Shown: piece by piece, positions 5,644 through 11,202 of the stretch
Layout: every line of letters starts with the position of its first letter
Position numbering within the stretch: the stretch's first letter is position 1
NCBI GenBank assembly: GCA_031270755.1
Contig: JAISWV010000080.1
Location: 1 to 12,107 of the forward strand
From: Synergistaceae bacterium
Lineage (GTDB): Bacteria; Synergistota; Synergistia; Synergistales; Aminobacteriaceae
Direction of reading: 5' to 3'
Length of the DNA stretch: 12,107 nt
The notes under the pieces: generated by a model
Databases searched by the model: none
Told to the model about the DNA's origin: nothing
The model's input: only the letters and a program-made list of their open reading frames with translations
Translations under genes and position numbers: made by a program

Positions 5644-6561
5644 CTATTTAGTTTTAGTTTTCACGCGCGGCTGGAGCGCGTTCTTCGGGGAAAGCTTCAG
5701 AGAAAGATATAAGTCGTACGCCTCTTTGTCGGTGGCGTTTTCGTGAACGATTTTGGCCACGGCCTTGACCATTGCGCGGGGGTTCTCGGACTGGAAAATG
5801 TTCCTGCCCATGTCGACCCCTGCCGCGCCTTCCTGTATGGCTCGGAAGCACATGGCGAGAGCCTCGTTTTCCGCCACTTTTTTCCCGCCCGCGATGACGA
5901 TGGGGACGGGGCACGCGGAGGTGATTTTTTCGAATTCATCGCAGTAATAGGTTTTGATGATCTGCGCGCCGAACTCCGCAACCATACGCGTCGCCAACAA
6001 AAAGTACTTGGCCGTGCGCTCCATTTCTTTGCCCACGGCGATAACTCCGAGGGTGGGGATACCGTAGCGGTTGCCCGCGTCGATGGTGTTGCAGAGATTT
6101 TGGATCGACGACTTCTGGCCCGGCGCGCCGATGAACGTCTGAATGGCCATGCAGGCGGCGTTCATTCTTATGGCGTCCTCCACATTCACGCCGATGACCT
6201 CGTGGCTCATGTCCTCGTCCAGCACGCTGCTGCCCGCGGAACAGCGCAAGGCCACCGCCTTGTCGCAGGTCGGCGGCACGGCGGCGCGCAAAGCGCCGCG
6301 GGTCCCCATCAACACATCCACGTCGTCCGCCAAGGGGGGAATCACGATGTCGAGGCGTTCGAGACCTGCCGTGGAACCCATGATGTAGCCGTGGTCGAAG
6401 GCCAACATCACCGTATGTCCGCTTTTGGGGTTGAATATCCTGGCAAGGCGGTTCTTCATGCCCCAGTCCGTGTGGTCCATGCCCTTCAAGAAAAAACCTT
6501 GCGACGCAGGGGGGACGTCCAGGCAATAATTGTGCCCCACCTTGCTGTCTTGATCCGCCAT
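5644..6561 (-). CDS. lsrF: LsrF-type class I aldolase / thiolase family enzyme
   Basis: A 305-residue protein that aligns from end to end with E. coli LsrF, the enzyme that cleaves the phosphorylated autoinducer-2 product 3-hydroxy-5-phosphonooxypentane-2,4-dione with CoA. Shared blocks include DWGMKNRLARIFNPKSG, TVMLAFDHGY, GLERLDI, IIKTYY, CPVPIVIAGGKK and GVDMGRNIFQSENP. H57 (FDHG) and K203 (QIIKTYY) coincide with the catalytic His57 and Lys203 I recall for LsrF. A phosphate-binding glycine set (AGGKK, GVDMGRN) closes the TIM barrel. No other lsr genes (transporter, kinase, repressor, LsrG) are near, so AI-2 processing is not supported by context, and another phosphorylated keto-sugar substrate is possible. 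ATG 6561 has AAGGAGGT 9 nt upstream. The C-terminal tail (KNALQPRVKTKTK) is about 14 residues longer than in E. coli. Confidence 0.85.
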   Translation of the reverse strand: MADQDSKVGHNYCLDVPPASQGFFLKGMDHTDWGMKNRLARIFNPKSGHTVMLAFDHGYIMGSTAGLERLDIVIPPLADDVDVLMGTRGALRAAVPPTCDKAVALRCSAGSSVLDEDMSHEVIGVNVEDAIRMNAACMAIQTFIGAPGQKSSIQNLCNTIDAGNRYGIPTLGVIAVGKEMERTAKYFLLATRMVAEFGAQIIKTYYCDEFEKITSACPVPIVIAGGKKVAENEALAMCFRAIQEGAAGVDMGRNIFQSENPRAMVKAVAKIVHENATDKEAYDLYLSLKLSPKNALQPRVKTKTK

Positions 6562-6618
6562 AACGAACCGACCTCCTTATAAAATGAATCAAAATAAAAA
6601 CCTTAAGTTAAAATAGCT

Positions 6619-6643
6619 AAAAACAAGCAATGAGTAACGCTTG
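6619..6643 (-). terminator. Intrinsic terminator after the small membrane-protein gene
   Basis: Minus strand: CAAGC, 10-nt loop, GCTTG, then TTTTT, starting 3 nt past the stop codon at 6646. The T-run is good, but the stem is only 5 bp. Confidence 0.55.
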
Positions 6644-6645
6644 CC

Positions 6646-6837
6646 TCATTTCCGTTTTTGCATCTTCCACACGACGAACATGCTCATCGCAATGGCGGCA
6701 TAGAAGCCGACCGTACTTCCATAGACCGCGTAAAGGACTCCCTCTTCGCTCCATGGCATTCGCAGGCCGCCCGCCACAATGACGCCAAAAACGAAGAGCA
6801 TCGATACCGCGACGAAATATCGAGAATCTTTCCGCAT
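6646..6837 (-). CDS. Small two-helix membrane protein, function unknown
   Basis: I do not recognise this 63-residue protein. It has a short basic N-terminus (MRKDSR), a hydrophobic segment at about 7-25 (YFVAVSMLFVFGVIVAGGL), a short polar loop (RMPWSEEG), a second hydrophobic segment at about 35-58 (ending MFVVW), and a basic tail KMQKRK. This fits a two-pass inner-membrane protein with both ends in the cytoplasm. The start is fixed by a TAA nine nt upstream of the ATG; the ribosome site is weak (AAGAG). Codon use resembles the neighbours, and a terminator follows at once, which supports a real gene. It lies downstream of the cold-shock gene on the same strand, beyond a hairpin, so it may be read through from it. 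It has no marked holin or toxin features beyond size and topology. Confidence 0.6.
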   Translation of the reverse strand: MRKDSRYFVAVSMLFVFGVIVAGGLRMPWSEEGVLYAVYGSTVGFYAAIAMSMFVVWKMQKRK

Positions 6838-6870
6838 GAGGCTCTTTTAGATGATACTTATGCAATGAAC

Positions 6871-6894
6871 GAGGTCTCCTTCGCAGGAGACCTC
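6871..6894 (-). terminator. Hairpin after the cold-shock gene
   Basis: A perfect 9-bp stem GAGGTCTCC/GGAGACCTC with a 6-nt loop, about 30 nt downstream of the csp stop. The minus-strand sequence after it (GTTCATTGC) lacks a U-run, so it may attenuate or protect the message rather than stop it fully. Confidence 0.45.
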
Positions 6895-6924
6895 CTTAGA
6901 TTTCTGACGATACTTTTAAAGGAA

Positions 6925-7125
6925 CTAAAGCCTGGAGACGTCGGCTGCCTGTGGTCCCTTCTCGCCGTTCACAATTTCGAACGACACCTTTTGCCCTTCG
7001 GCAAGGGTTTTGAATCCATCACCCTTAATCGCACTATAGTGCACAAAAACATCCTTTCCTTCGTCAGCAGTGATAAATCCATACCCCTTACTTTCGTTGA
7101 ACCACTTCACGGTGCCTTGAGCCAT
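6925..7125 (-). CDS. csp: Cold-shock protein (CspA family)
   Basis: A 66-residue single cold-shock domain, the normal size. It carries the RNP1 motif KGYGFI (13-18) and the RNP2 motif VFVHYSAI (26-33). The N-terminus [14 protein letters not shown] is typical. It binds single-stranded RNA and DNA as a cytoplasmic RNA chaperone. Some Csps are constitutive and not cold-induced; sequence alone cannot say which this is. AGGAGG lies 9 nt before the ATG. A promoter with a short leader is visible upstream, unlike the long leader of E. coli cspA. Confidence 0.95.
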   Translation of the reverse strand: MAQGTVKWFNESKGYGFITADEGKDVFVHYSAIKGDGFKTLAEGQKVSFEIVNGEKGPQAADVSRL

Positions 7126-7155
7126 TCAAAAAAGCCTCCTAAAACAAATAAAATT

Positions 7156-7173
7156 ACCGACCACAAAGGCGGT
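7156..7173. promoter_or_regulatory. Small hairpin at the csp transcription start
   Basis: ACCG-CC/GG-CGGT pairing with one bulged base and a 5-nt loop, directly downstream of the TATATA -10. If the upstream promoter option is used, this would be the first structure in the csp leader and might affect message stability or temperature response. Confidence 0.3.
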
Positions 7174-7210
7174 ATATATACAGACTACAAGCTTTCGGTC
7201 AATATGTCAA
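7173..7210 (-). promoter_or_regulatory. Overlapping promoters for the cold-shock gene
   Basis: On the minus strand TTGACA (7210-7205) with 17 bp to TAGTCT (7187-7182), and TTGACC (7202-7197) with 18 bp to TATATA (7178-7173). The two tandem, overlapping -35/-10 sets would give a leader of roughly 40-50 nt. Confidence 0.6.
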
Positions 7211-7404
7211 GAGACCTAATGCGTTTTTTCTTAATAGGAATCTATTTTTTTTGTAAGAACTTTGCTGATGCTCCCGCTACGGACGCTCGTGAGTATAAAT
7301 CGACTCATAATGTGTAAATTTCAGTACGTTTATTCAAATTTAACGCACTATAGCTATGTTCTGTTTTTAGGGGTATATGGCCCAGTTCACAAAATGAATT
7401 GAAG

Positions 7405-7439
7405 CTCAGGGGGGCAGGGCTCGTTCGTTCCCCCCCGAG
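7405..7439 (-). terminator. Terminator hairpin of the class II aldolase gene
   Basis: Minus-strand RNA forms CUC-G-GGGGGG/CCCCCC-U-GAG, a 10-bp stem including one G-U pair. The plus strand would have an A-C mismatch there, so the structure favours the minus transcript. It lies 15 nt past the stop and is followed by a moderately U-rich stretch. Confidence 0.55.
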
Positions 7440-7453
7440 TTTATCGAGGTTCG

Positions 7454-8713
7454 TCAGTCGTCGAAGCTTCCCTCGTTTTTCTTTTTGTTGGGGGCGCGGT
7501 CTTCCCTGTAATCCGCGCGGGAGTTTTCCGGCTTGCGGTCGGGGGCGGAGTTGTGGTCGAGGCGCCGGTTCATCACCTCGATGACCTTGTCGGCGCTGCC
7601 CTCGCTTTTCATGGCCTTGATGAAACGAACGGCCCATTCTTCCGTTTCGGCGACGATCCGTTCCGTGACCTCTTCGGGCTCGTTCATGATGGCCAGTCCG
7701 AAGGGCAGGTTCGCTTTTTTGTAGTCGCCGCCTTTTCGGCTTATCTTTTCGCCGTCCGCCCAGGAGACGATCTTGTTCCACAAGGCGTCGCTGATGCCCC
7801 GCCCGTTCTCCTTCACGTAAGAGCCCGAGGACGTGTCCGCGTTGCCCGTGTCCGGGTCCATGCGGATGCCGTAAGCCACGTTCTGGAACAGCGTCGCCAC
7901 GTTGCCTTTGTTGATGCGGTACTTGTGGAACTCTTCGACCTTGTGGAGAGGCGTGCCCGAGATGCCGTGCTGGGCGATGGACACGCCGTAGGGAGCGATG
8001 GCGTCGGCGATTTCCAGGGTGCGCTTCAGGTCGATGCCCTCCTGCTGGCCGCTGGAAACGTCATAGGTGCCGTGCAGCGAGCCGTTGGATATGGCGAGCA
8101 GGTCGGGGTAAATCCCCCAGGCGTTCAGGCCGCCGATGAAGAAAAGTGCTTCCTCCACCGTGGAGAGCTCGCCCGCGCCCTTGATTTCGCCCACCTCGAC
8201 CTCCAGCCCCAAATACGCGGGAATGCTCATGGCCACGTCGCGCGTCGCGCAGAGGTTTTCGTAATCCTGAAGGTGCGAGGCGTCGACGGCGATGGAGGTC
8301 CAGCCCTGAGACACCAGCTTGGGAAGGTGGGACACGGCTTTGTTGACGTCGGCCATCCCCTTGATACCGTAGTGATCCACGTGCATTGCGAAAACGACGC
8401 CGTCCCCCAGCTCTTTGGAGTATTTCACGGCATAGGACGGGAGGTTCTCGAAGTTACCGTAGCAGTAGCCCGTTTCGGACTTCGCGATCTCCAGCACGAC
8501 GGCGGAGTTCAGCTTCTTCGCCGCGCGCAGGACCCCCTTTGCCGTCAGAGGGCAGCGGCAGTTCGCGGCCAGCATGACGCATTCCGCCTCTTTTGCCGCG
8601 GCGAAAATGTCCCGCCCGCTGACCAACCCGACGTTCTCGTTCCCCCACAATGCCTTGACATTCACGGGCCTGCGCTCCAGCATCCCCTTGTATGCCTTGT
8701 CCTCAATGTTCAT
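7454..8713 (-). CDS. Class II (zinc) aldolase, fructose-bisphosphate/tagatose-bisphosphate type
   Basis: A 419-residue class II aldolase of the FbaA/GatY superfamily, a cytoplasmic TIM barrel that reversibly splits ketose bisphosphates. The motif HVDH (111-114) supplies catalytic D113 and zinc ligand H114. LEVEVGEIKG (170-179) carries the conserved glutamate. NGSLHGTY (210-217) and QHGISGTP (248-255) supply the zinc histidines H214 and H249. NKGNVATLFQN (268-278) matches the substrate-phosphate loop. The length exceeds the usual 280-360, and the last ~35 residues are a charged, disordered-looking tail (PDRKPENS, DYREDRAPNKKKN). The substrate is not set by motif; fructose 1,6-bisphosphate is plausible given a phosphofructokinase gene in the window. 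ATG 8713 lies 8 nt after GGAGGAG; a GTG at 8722 abuts that site and was rejected. Confidence 0.85.
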   Translation of the reverse strand: MNIEDKAYKGMLERRPVNVKALWGNENVGLVSGRDIFAAAKEAECVMLAANCRCPLTAKGVLRAAKKLNSAVVLEIAKSETGYCYGNFENLPSYAVKYSKELGDGVVFAMHVDHYGIKGMADVNKAVSHLPKLVSQGWTSIAVDASHLQDYENLCATRDVAMSIPAYLGLEVEVGEIKGAGELSTVEEALFFIGGLNAWGIYPDLLAISNGSLHGTYDVSSGQQEGIDLKRTLEIADAIAPYGVSIAQHGISGTPLHKVEEFHKYRINKGNVATLFQNVAYGIRMDPDTGNADTSSGSYVKENGRGISDALWNKIVSWADGEKISRKGGDYKKANLPFGLAIMNEPEEVTERIVAETEEWAVRFIKAMKSEGSADKVIEVMNRRLDHNSAPDRKPENSRADYREDRAPNKKKNEGSFDD

Positions 8714-8735
8714 TCGCCACACTCCTCCTGCATCG

Positions 8736-8763
8736 ATAATTAATAATGGATAATTGATAATGA
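8736..8763. repeat. Four 7-bp ATAATNN tandem units
   Basis: ATAATTA, ATAATGG, ATAATTG and ATAATGA stand in direct succession about 22 bp upstream of the aldolase start. The region between the aldolase (minus) and folP (plus) is divergent. The repeats may be promoter or leader sequence of the aldolase gene, or a variable microsatellite. Confidence 0.65.
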
Positions 8764-8789
8764 AAATACGCCTGACCGCGGTATGCCAA
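8763..8789 (-). promoter_or_regulatory. Weak candidate promoter for the class II aldolase
   Basis: TTGGCA (8789-8784, minus) with TATTTT (8768-8763) at a short 15-bp spacing. It is the best match in this region but poor, and the ATAAT repeats downstream could also supply a -10. Confidence 0.25.
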
Positions 8790-8869
8790 GTTTGGAACGG
8801 TTACGTTTTTTACATTTTTACCTTTTTGCCCACGAAAAACCTCCGCAAATATTAACACAAACCGAAGAT

Positions 8870-8899
8870 ATGAGAAAATACGGGAAGATTGATTATAGG
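8870..8899 (+). promoter_or_regulatory. Weak candidate promoter for folP-folK
   Basis: ATGAGA (8870-8875), 18 bp, TATAGG (8894-8899); four of six matches in each box. It is placed sensibly upstream of the leader hairpin and folP but is not strong. Confidence 0.3.
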
Positions 8900-8917
8900 A
8901 AACGCCAAGGGGGTTTT

Positions 8918-8950
8918 GGGGGACCCGCGCAGACTGCCGGCTCTGCCCCC
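8918..8950 (+). promoter_or_regulatory. GC-rich leader hairpin before folP
   Basis: GCAGA (8929-8933) pairs with TCTGC (8942-8946) around an 8-nt loop. Outer GGGG (8918-8921) pairs with CCCC (8947-8950), with an unpaired stretch (8922-8928) on the 5' side. It lies 15 nt before the AAGGAG ribosome site (8965-8970) of folP, so it could influence translation. No known riboswitch consensus was recognised. Confidence 0.35.
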
Positions 8951-8981
8951 TGAGCTTCCAGTATAAGGAGACTCAATATAT

Positions 8982-10190
8982 ATGTCCGTCATCTATCCAT
9001 TGAATATTCATTCGCCGAGAGAACTGAGCGCAGTCATCGCGCGCATCGGGGCCGACCCGCGCTCCAACGCTTATTTCCAGCCCAAGCGCCGAAGACGGCA
9101 TCTTTTCGTCGAAAGCGCGGATTTTCGGGCCGCCGCTTACCTGAAGCAGGAGCTTCTGGCCCGTGGAGGGGACGCCGTTGTCGCAAGACACGTGATCGAC
9201 GGCAAAACCGACCGCAGCGATCTGCTGCTGATCGGGACGGACGGGCAGCTGGACGCCCTTTTGCAGAAAATGGAGGCTATGGATTGCTGGGGGCTCGAAG
9301 ATCTGCGAAAGGGACTGCGCTCGGCTTTGCGGAACACCGCCCTGTCGTCCTGGACCCTGCTGCTGCCGAGGGGGCGCGAGCTGCGCTTGGACGGCCTTAC
9401 GAAAATCATGGGGATCCTGAACCTGACCGACGACTCTTTTCACGCCGCAAGCCGCGTCAAAGGCATCGACGATTTGCTGGAACGGGCCTCCGACATGCTG
9501 CGGGACGGAGCGGACGTGCTGGACGCGGGAGGGGAGTCCACCCGCCCCGGCTCGGACCCTCTTCCCGCGGAGGAGGAAATCGCCCGGCTGATCCCCGGCG
9601 TGGAGGCCCTTCGGAGGGCTTTTCCCGACGCCGTCCTGTCCGTGGACACTTATAAAGGAAAGACCGCCGCCGCGGCCATCGAGGCCGGGGCCGACATCAT
9701 CAACGACATCGGAGGCTTCGGGCTGGATCCCGACATGCTCTCCTGTGCCGCCGGCTCCGGCCTGCCCTACGTTTTGTCCCATATCGCGGGGACGCCCTCG
9801 GACATGCAGAACGCCCCTGCCTACGGCGACCTTCTGAGCGAGCTCCACGTTTATTTTCAAAAGAAAATAGAAGAGGCGGAGCGGGCGGGGCTGGAGCGGG
9901 AGCGCTTGATCCTCGACCCCGGCCTGGGGTTCGGCAAGCGCATGGAAGACAACCTCCTGATCCTCAAAGAGGTCGAAAGCCTGAGCGTTTTCGGCTGCCC
10001 CATTCTGCTGGGCTACTCCCGTAAAAAATTCACAGGAACGATCACGGGCGCGGAGAAGACGGACGACCGTCTGCTTGGCACCGCGGCCATCTCCGCTCTC
10101 ATAGAGGGGCGCGTCCAGATGACCAGGGTGCACGACGTCCGGGAGAACAAGCGGGCGCTTTTGATGGCCCGCGCGGTAAGGTACGCTTAG
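8982..10190 (+). CDS. folP: Dihydropteroate synthase with N-terminal extension
   Basis: Condenses 6-hydroxymethyl-dihydropterin pyrophosphate with p-aminobenzoate in folate synthesis (cytoplasm), and is the sulfonamide target. The TIM-barrel domain begins near residue 139: MGILNLTDDSF (N147), DAGGESTRPGS (T187), SVDTYK (D222), INDIGG (N241), LDPGLGFGK (D312), GYSRKKF (K348) and TRVHDV (R382, H384). All key positions of the E. coli enzyme are thus filled. The first ~130 residues form a separate domain (KQELLARGGDAVVAR, LLLIGTDGQLDALL) that I recall from the ~400-residue enzymes of some clostridia and relatives; its role is unclear to me. Loop 1 has NLTDD where NVTPD is usual, and the MHM before GTPxxMQ is SHI. 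The start ATG 8982 has AAGGAG 11 nt upstream. folK follows 2 nt later. Confidence 0.95.
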   Translation: MSVIYPLNIHSPRELSAVIARIGADPRSNAYFQPKRRRRHLFVESADFRAAAYLKQELLARGGDAVVARHVIDGKTDRSDLLLIGTDGQLDALLQKMEAMDCWGLEDLRKGLRSALRNTALSSWTLLLPRGRELRLDGLTKIMGILNLTDDSFHAASRVKGIDDLLERASDMLRDGADVLDAGGESTRPGSDPLPAEEEIARLIPGVEALRRAFPDAVLSVDTYKGKTAAAAIEAGADIINDIGGFGLDPDMLSCAAGSGLPYVLSHIAGTPSDMQNAPAYGDLLSELHVYFQKKIEEAERAGLERERLILDPGLGFGKRMEDNLLILKEVESLSVFGCPILLGYSRKKFTGTITGAEKTDDRLLGTAAISALIEGRVQMTRVHDVRENKRALLMARAVRYA

Positions 10191-10192
10191 CG

Positions 10193-10693
10193 ATGTCCAC
10201 TTTCGAGGCCCTTGCGTCCCTGAGCGTCGGGAGCAACTTGGGCAACAGGCTCGCGAACCTGCGCACCGCGCTGCGGCACTTGAGGAACACGGCGGAGCTG
10301 GAGGTCGTCCAGACCAGTGACGTCTTCGAAACCGCCCCCTGGGGGGTGACGGATCAACCTTATTTTTTGAACGCCTGCATCCTGGTGAAGTGCGCGCTTC
10401 CGCCGGAAGAGCTGCTGACGCTGCTGAAGGGCATCGAGGCGAAGATGGGGCGCAGGGTGGAGCGGCGTTGGGGCCAGCGGGTGATCGATATCGACATTCT
10501 GACGATGGATTCGCTGGTCTGCGACACGCCGAACCTGCATATCCCCCACAAGGACATGCACCGCCGGGGTTTCGTGCTGGTTCCTCTGGCGCAGATTCTC
10601 CCTTGTTGGGTCCATCCGGTCACTGGGCGCAGGGTGGACGAGATGGCGCCGCTTTTCCGCGACCCTGAACCCGTGCGGGTGTGCCGCCTGTAA
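10193..10693 (+). CDS. folK: 2-amino-4-hydroxy-6-hydroxymethyldihydropteridine pyrophosphokinase
   Basis: HPPK transfers pyrophosphate from ATP to 6-hydroxymethyl-7,8-dihydropterin, making the substrate of FolP. Its 166 residues are typical. Visible motifs are SVGSNLGNR (11-19), ETAPWG (46-51), the PYFLNACI strand (56-63), and the signature MGRRVERRWGQRVIDIDIL (85-103) with the Mg-binding pair D99 and D101, then IPHKDMHRRGFVLVPLAQI. The signature usually reads RWGPR; here P is Q. ATG at 10193 lies 2 nt after the folP stop, and the ribosome site is weak (GTAAGG about 11 nt upstream), so translation is probably coupled to folP. No folB or folE is present in the window. Confidence 0.95.
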   Translation: MSTFEALASLSVGSNLGNRLANLRTALRHLRNTAELEVVQTSDVFETAPWGVTDQPYFLNACILVKCALPPEELLTLLKGIEAKMGRRVERRWGQRVIDIDILTMDSLVCDTPNLHIPHKDMHRRGFVLVPLAQILPCWVHPVTGRRVDEMAPLFRDPEPVRVCRL

Positions 10694-10820
10694 ATAAAAA
10701 AAAATAAAAAATGGGGGTGTTGTTTTCCTAATGATTTCCCCACTTTCCTCTATCGTGTAAGAATCTCAATTAGACAAGTTGGCCATATTTTTCTCGTGCT
10801 TTTGGGGTCGCCGGAGGCGA

Positions 10821-10847
10821 TTGACAAAGGGACATGGTTCATATAAC
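10821..10847 (+). promoter_or_regulatory. Candidate promoter upstream of the hairpin array
   Basis: A perfect TTGACA (10821-10826) followed by TATAAC at 15 bp or TAACCT at 17 bp. If used, it would give a leader of about 350 nt before the beta-helix gene, or the start of a separate RNA. Confidence 0.4.
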
Positions 10848-11000
10848 CTAGATAAGTTTCCACTGACAAACTTTTAGAGGTTCAAATAGCCATCTAAGGT
10901 GGCGTATGCAATTTTTAAATTGTGAAAAATGGGGATTTTTTTGTTTGTGTTAGAGAATTTTTTGATGAACACATTTTTTATTGATTGTCTGCGTTAGTGC

Positions 11001-11142
11001 CGTGACCTTCATCACAAATGGGCTCGGCGAGAGCGCCGCCAGAAACTGAAGGGACGTGAGAAAATCATGACAGCCGCGATGATAGCGAGAAAAATTCGCC
11101 GCGCCTCTGCTCAAACGAGAGGCCCGTAAGCGCGACGTGCGC
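11001..11142 (+). ncRNA. Array of GC-rich stem-loops: candidate structured leader or small RNA
   Basis: Successive pairings seen by eye. CGT..CCTTC (11001-11010) pairs with GAAGG.ACG (11048-11056) and encloses GGC-tc-GGCG-agag-CGCC-GCC (11021-11040). CGCG..GCGA/TCGC-CGCG lies at 11075-11103. GCCTCT/AGAGGC lies at 11103-11123 and GCGC/GCGC at 11130-11142. The GC-rich block is flanked by AT-rich sequence and lies 60 bp before the ribosome site of the beta-helix gene. It matches no riboswitch, tmRNA, 6S or RNase P consensus that I know. It may be a cis-acting leader of the surface-protein gene or an independent RNA; no U-tract terminator is seen at its end. Confidence 0.35.
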
Positions 11143-11202
11143 GTTGAGATAGATAAATTCCAATTTGAAAAAGCTTCAGCAGATAAAAGGAGGTAACAAA
11201 TA

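Larger units (their letters stand above)
7126..7453. other. Intergenic region between csp and the class II aldolase
   Basis: 328 bp without a gene. It contains the csp promoter (7173-7210), T-rich tracts (7225-7255) and the aldolase terminator hairpin (7405-7439). The part in between (about 7260-7400) shows no reading frame with a ribosome site and no strong repeat. Confidence 0.6.
10694..11202. other. Long intergenic region before the beta-helix gene
   Basis: About 510 bp without a gene. The first half is AT-rich with A-tracts (10694-10710). A 5-bp dyad TCGCC-GGA-GGCGA (10808-10820) directly precedes a candidate promoter (10821-10847). AAGTTT/AAACTT (10854-10873) and CAATTT-TT-AAATTG (about 10908-10922) are further dyads. 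The second half, from about 11000, turns GC-rich and holds a run of stem-loops listed separately. Short frames there (one of 20 codons from 11068) lack a good ribosome site. There are no recognisable insertion-sequence ends. Confidence 0.6.

Noticed and set aside
6617..6865. 82-codon alternative frame over the small membrane-protein gene
   Set aside because: It is Arg/His/Cys-rich without hydrophobic pattern or ribosome site, and overlaps the terminator at 6619-6643.
7553..8743. 396-codon plus-strand frame opposite the class II aldolase
   Set aside because: A shadow frame; the minus-strand reading carries all catalytic motifs.
8973..10133. 386-codon minus-strand frame opposite folP
   Set aside because: A shadow frame; folP motifs on the plus strand are complete, and this frame has no recognisable domain.
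10694..11000. Possible insertion-sequence remnant
   Set aside because: Short dyads are present, but no transposase fragment, matching terminal repeats or target duplication could be found by eye.
11068..11130. 20-codon reading frame (MTAAMIARK...) as a leader peptide
   Set aside because: No properly spaced ribosome site, and the bases are better explained as paired stems.
11001..11142. Known riboswitch (c-di-GMP, cobalamin, THF, glycine) or tmRNA
   Set aside because: None of the consensus core sequences I know for these families is present.
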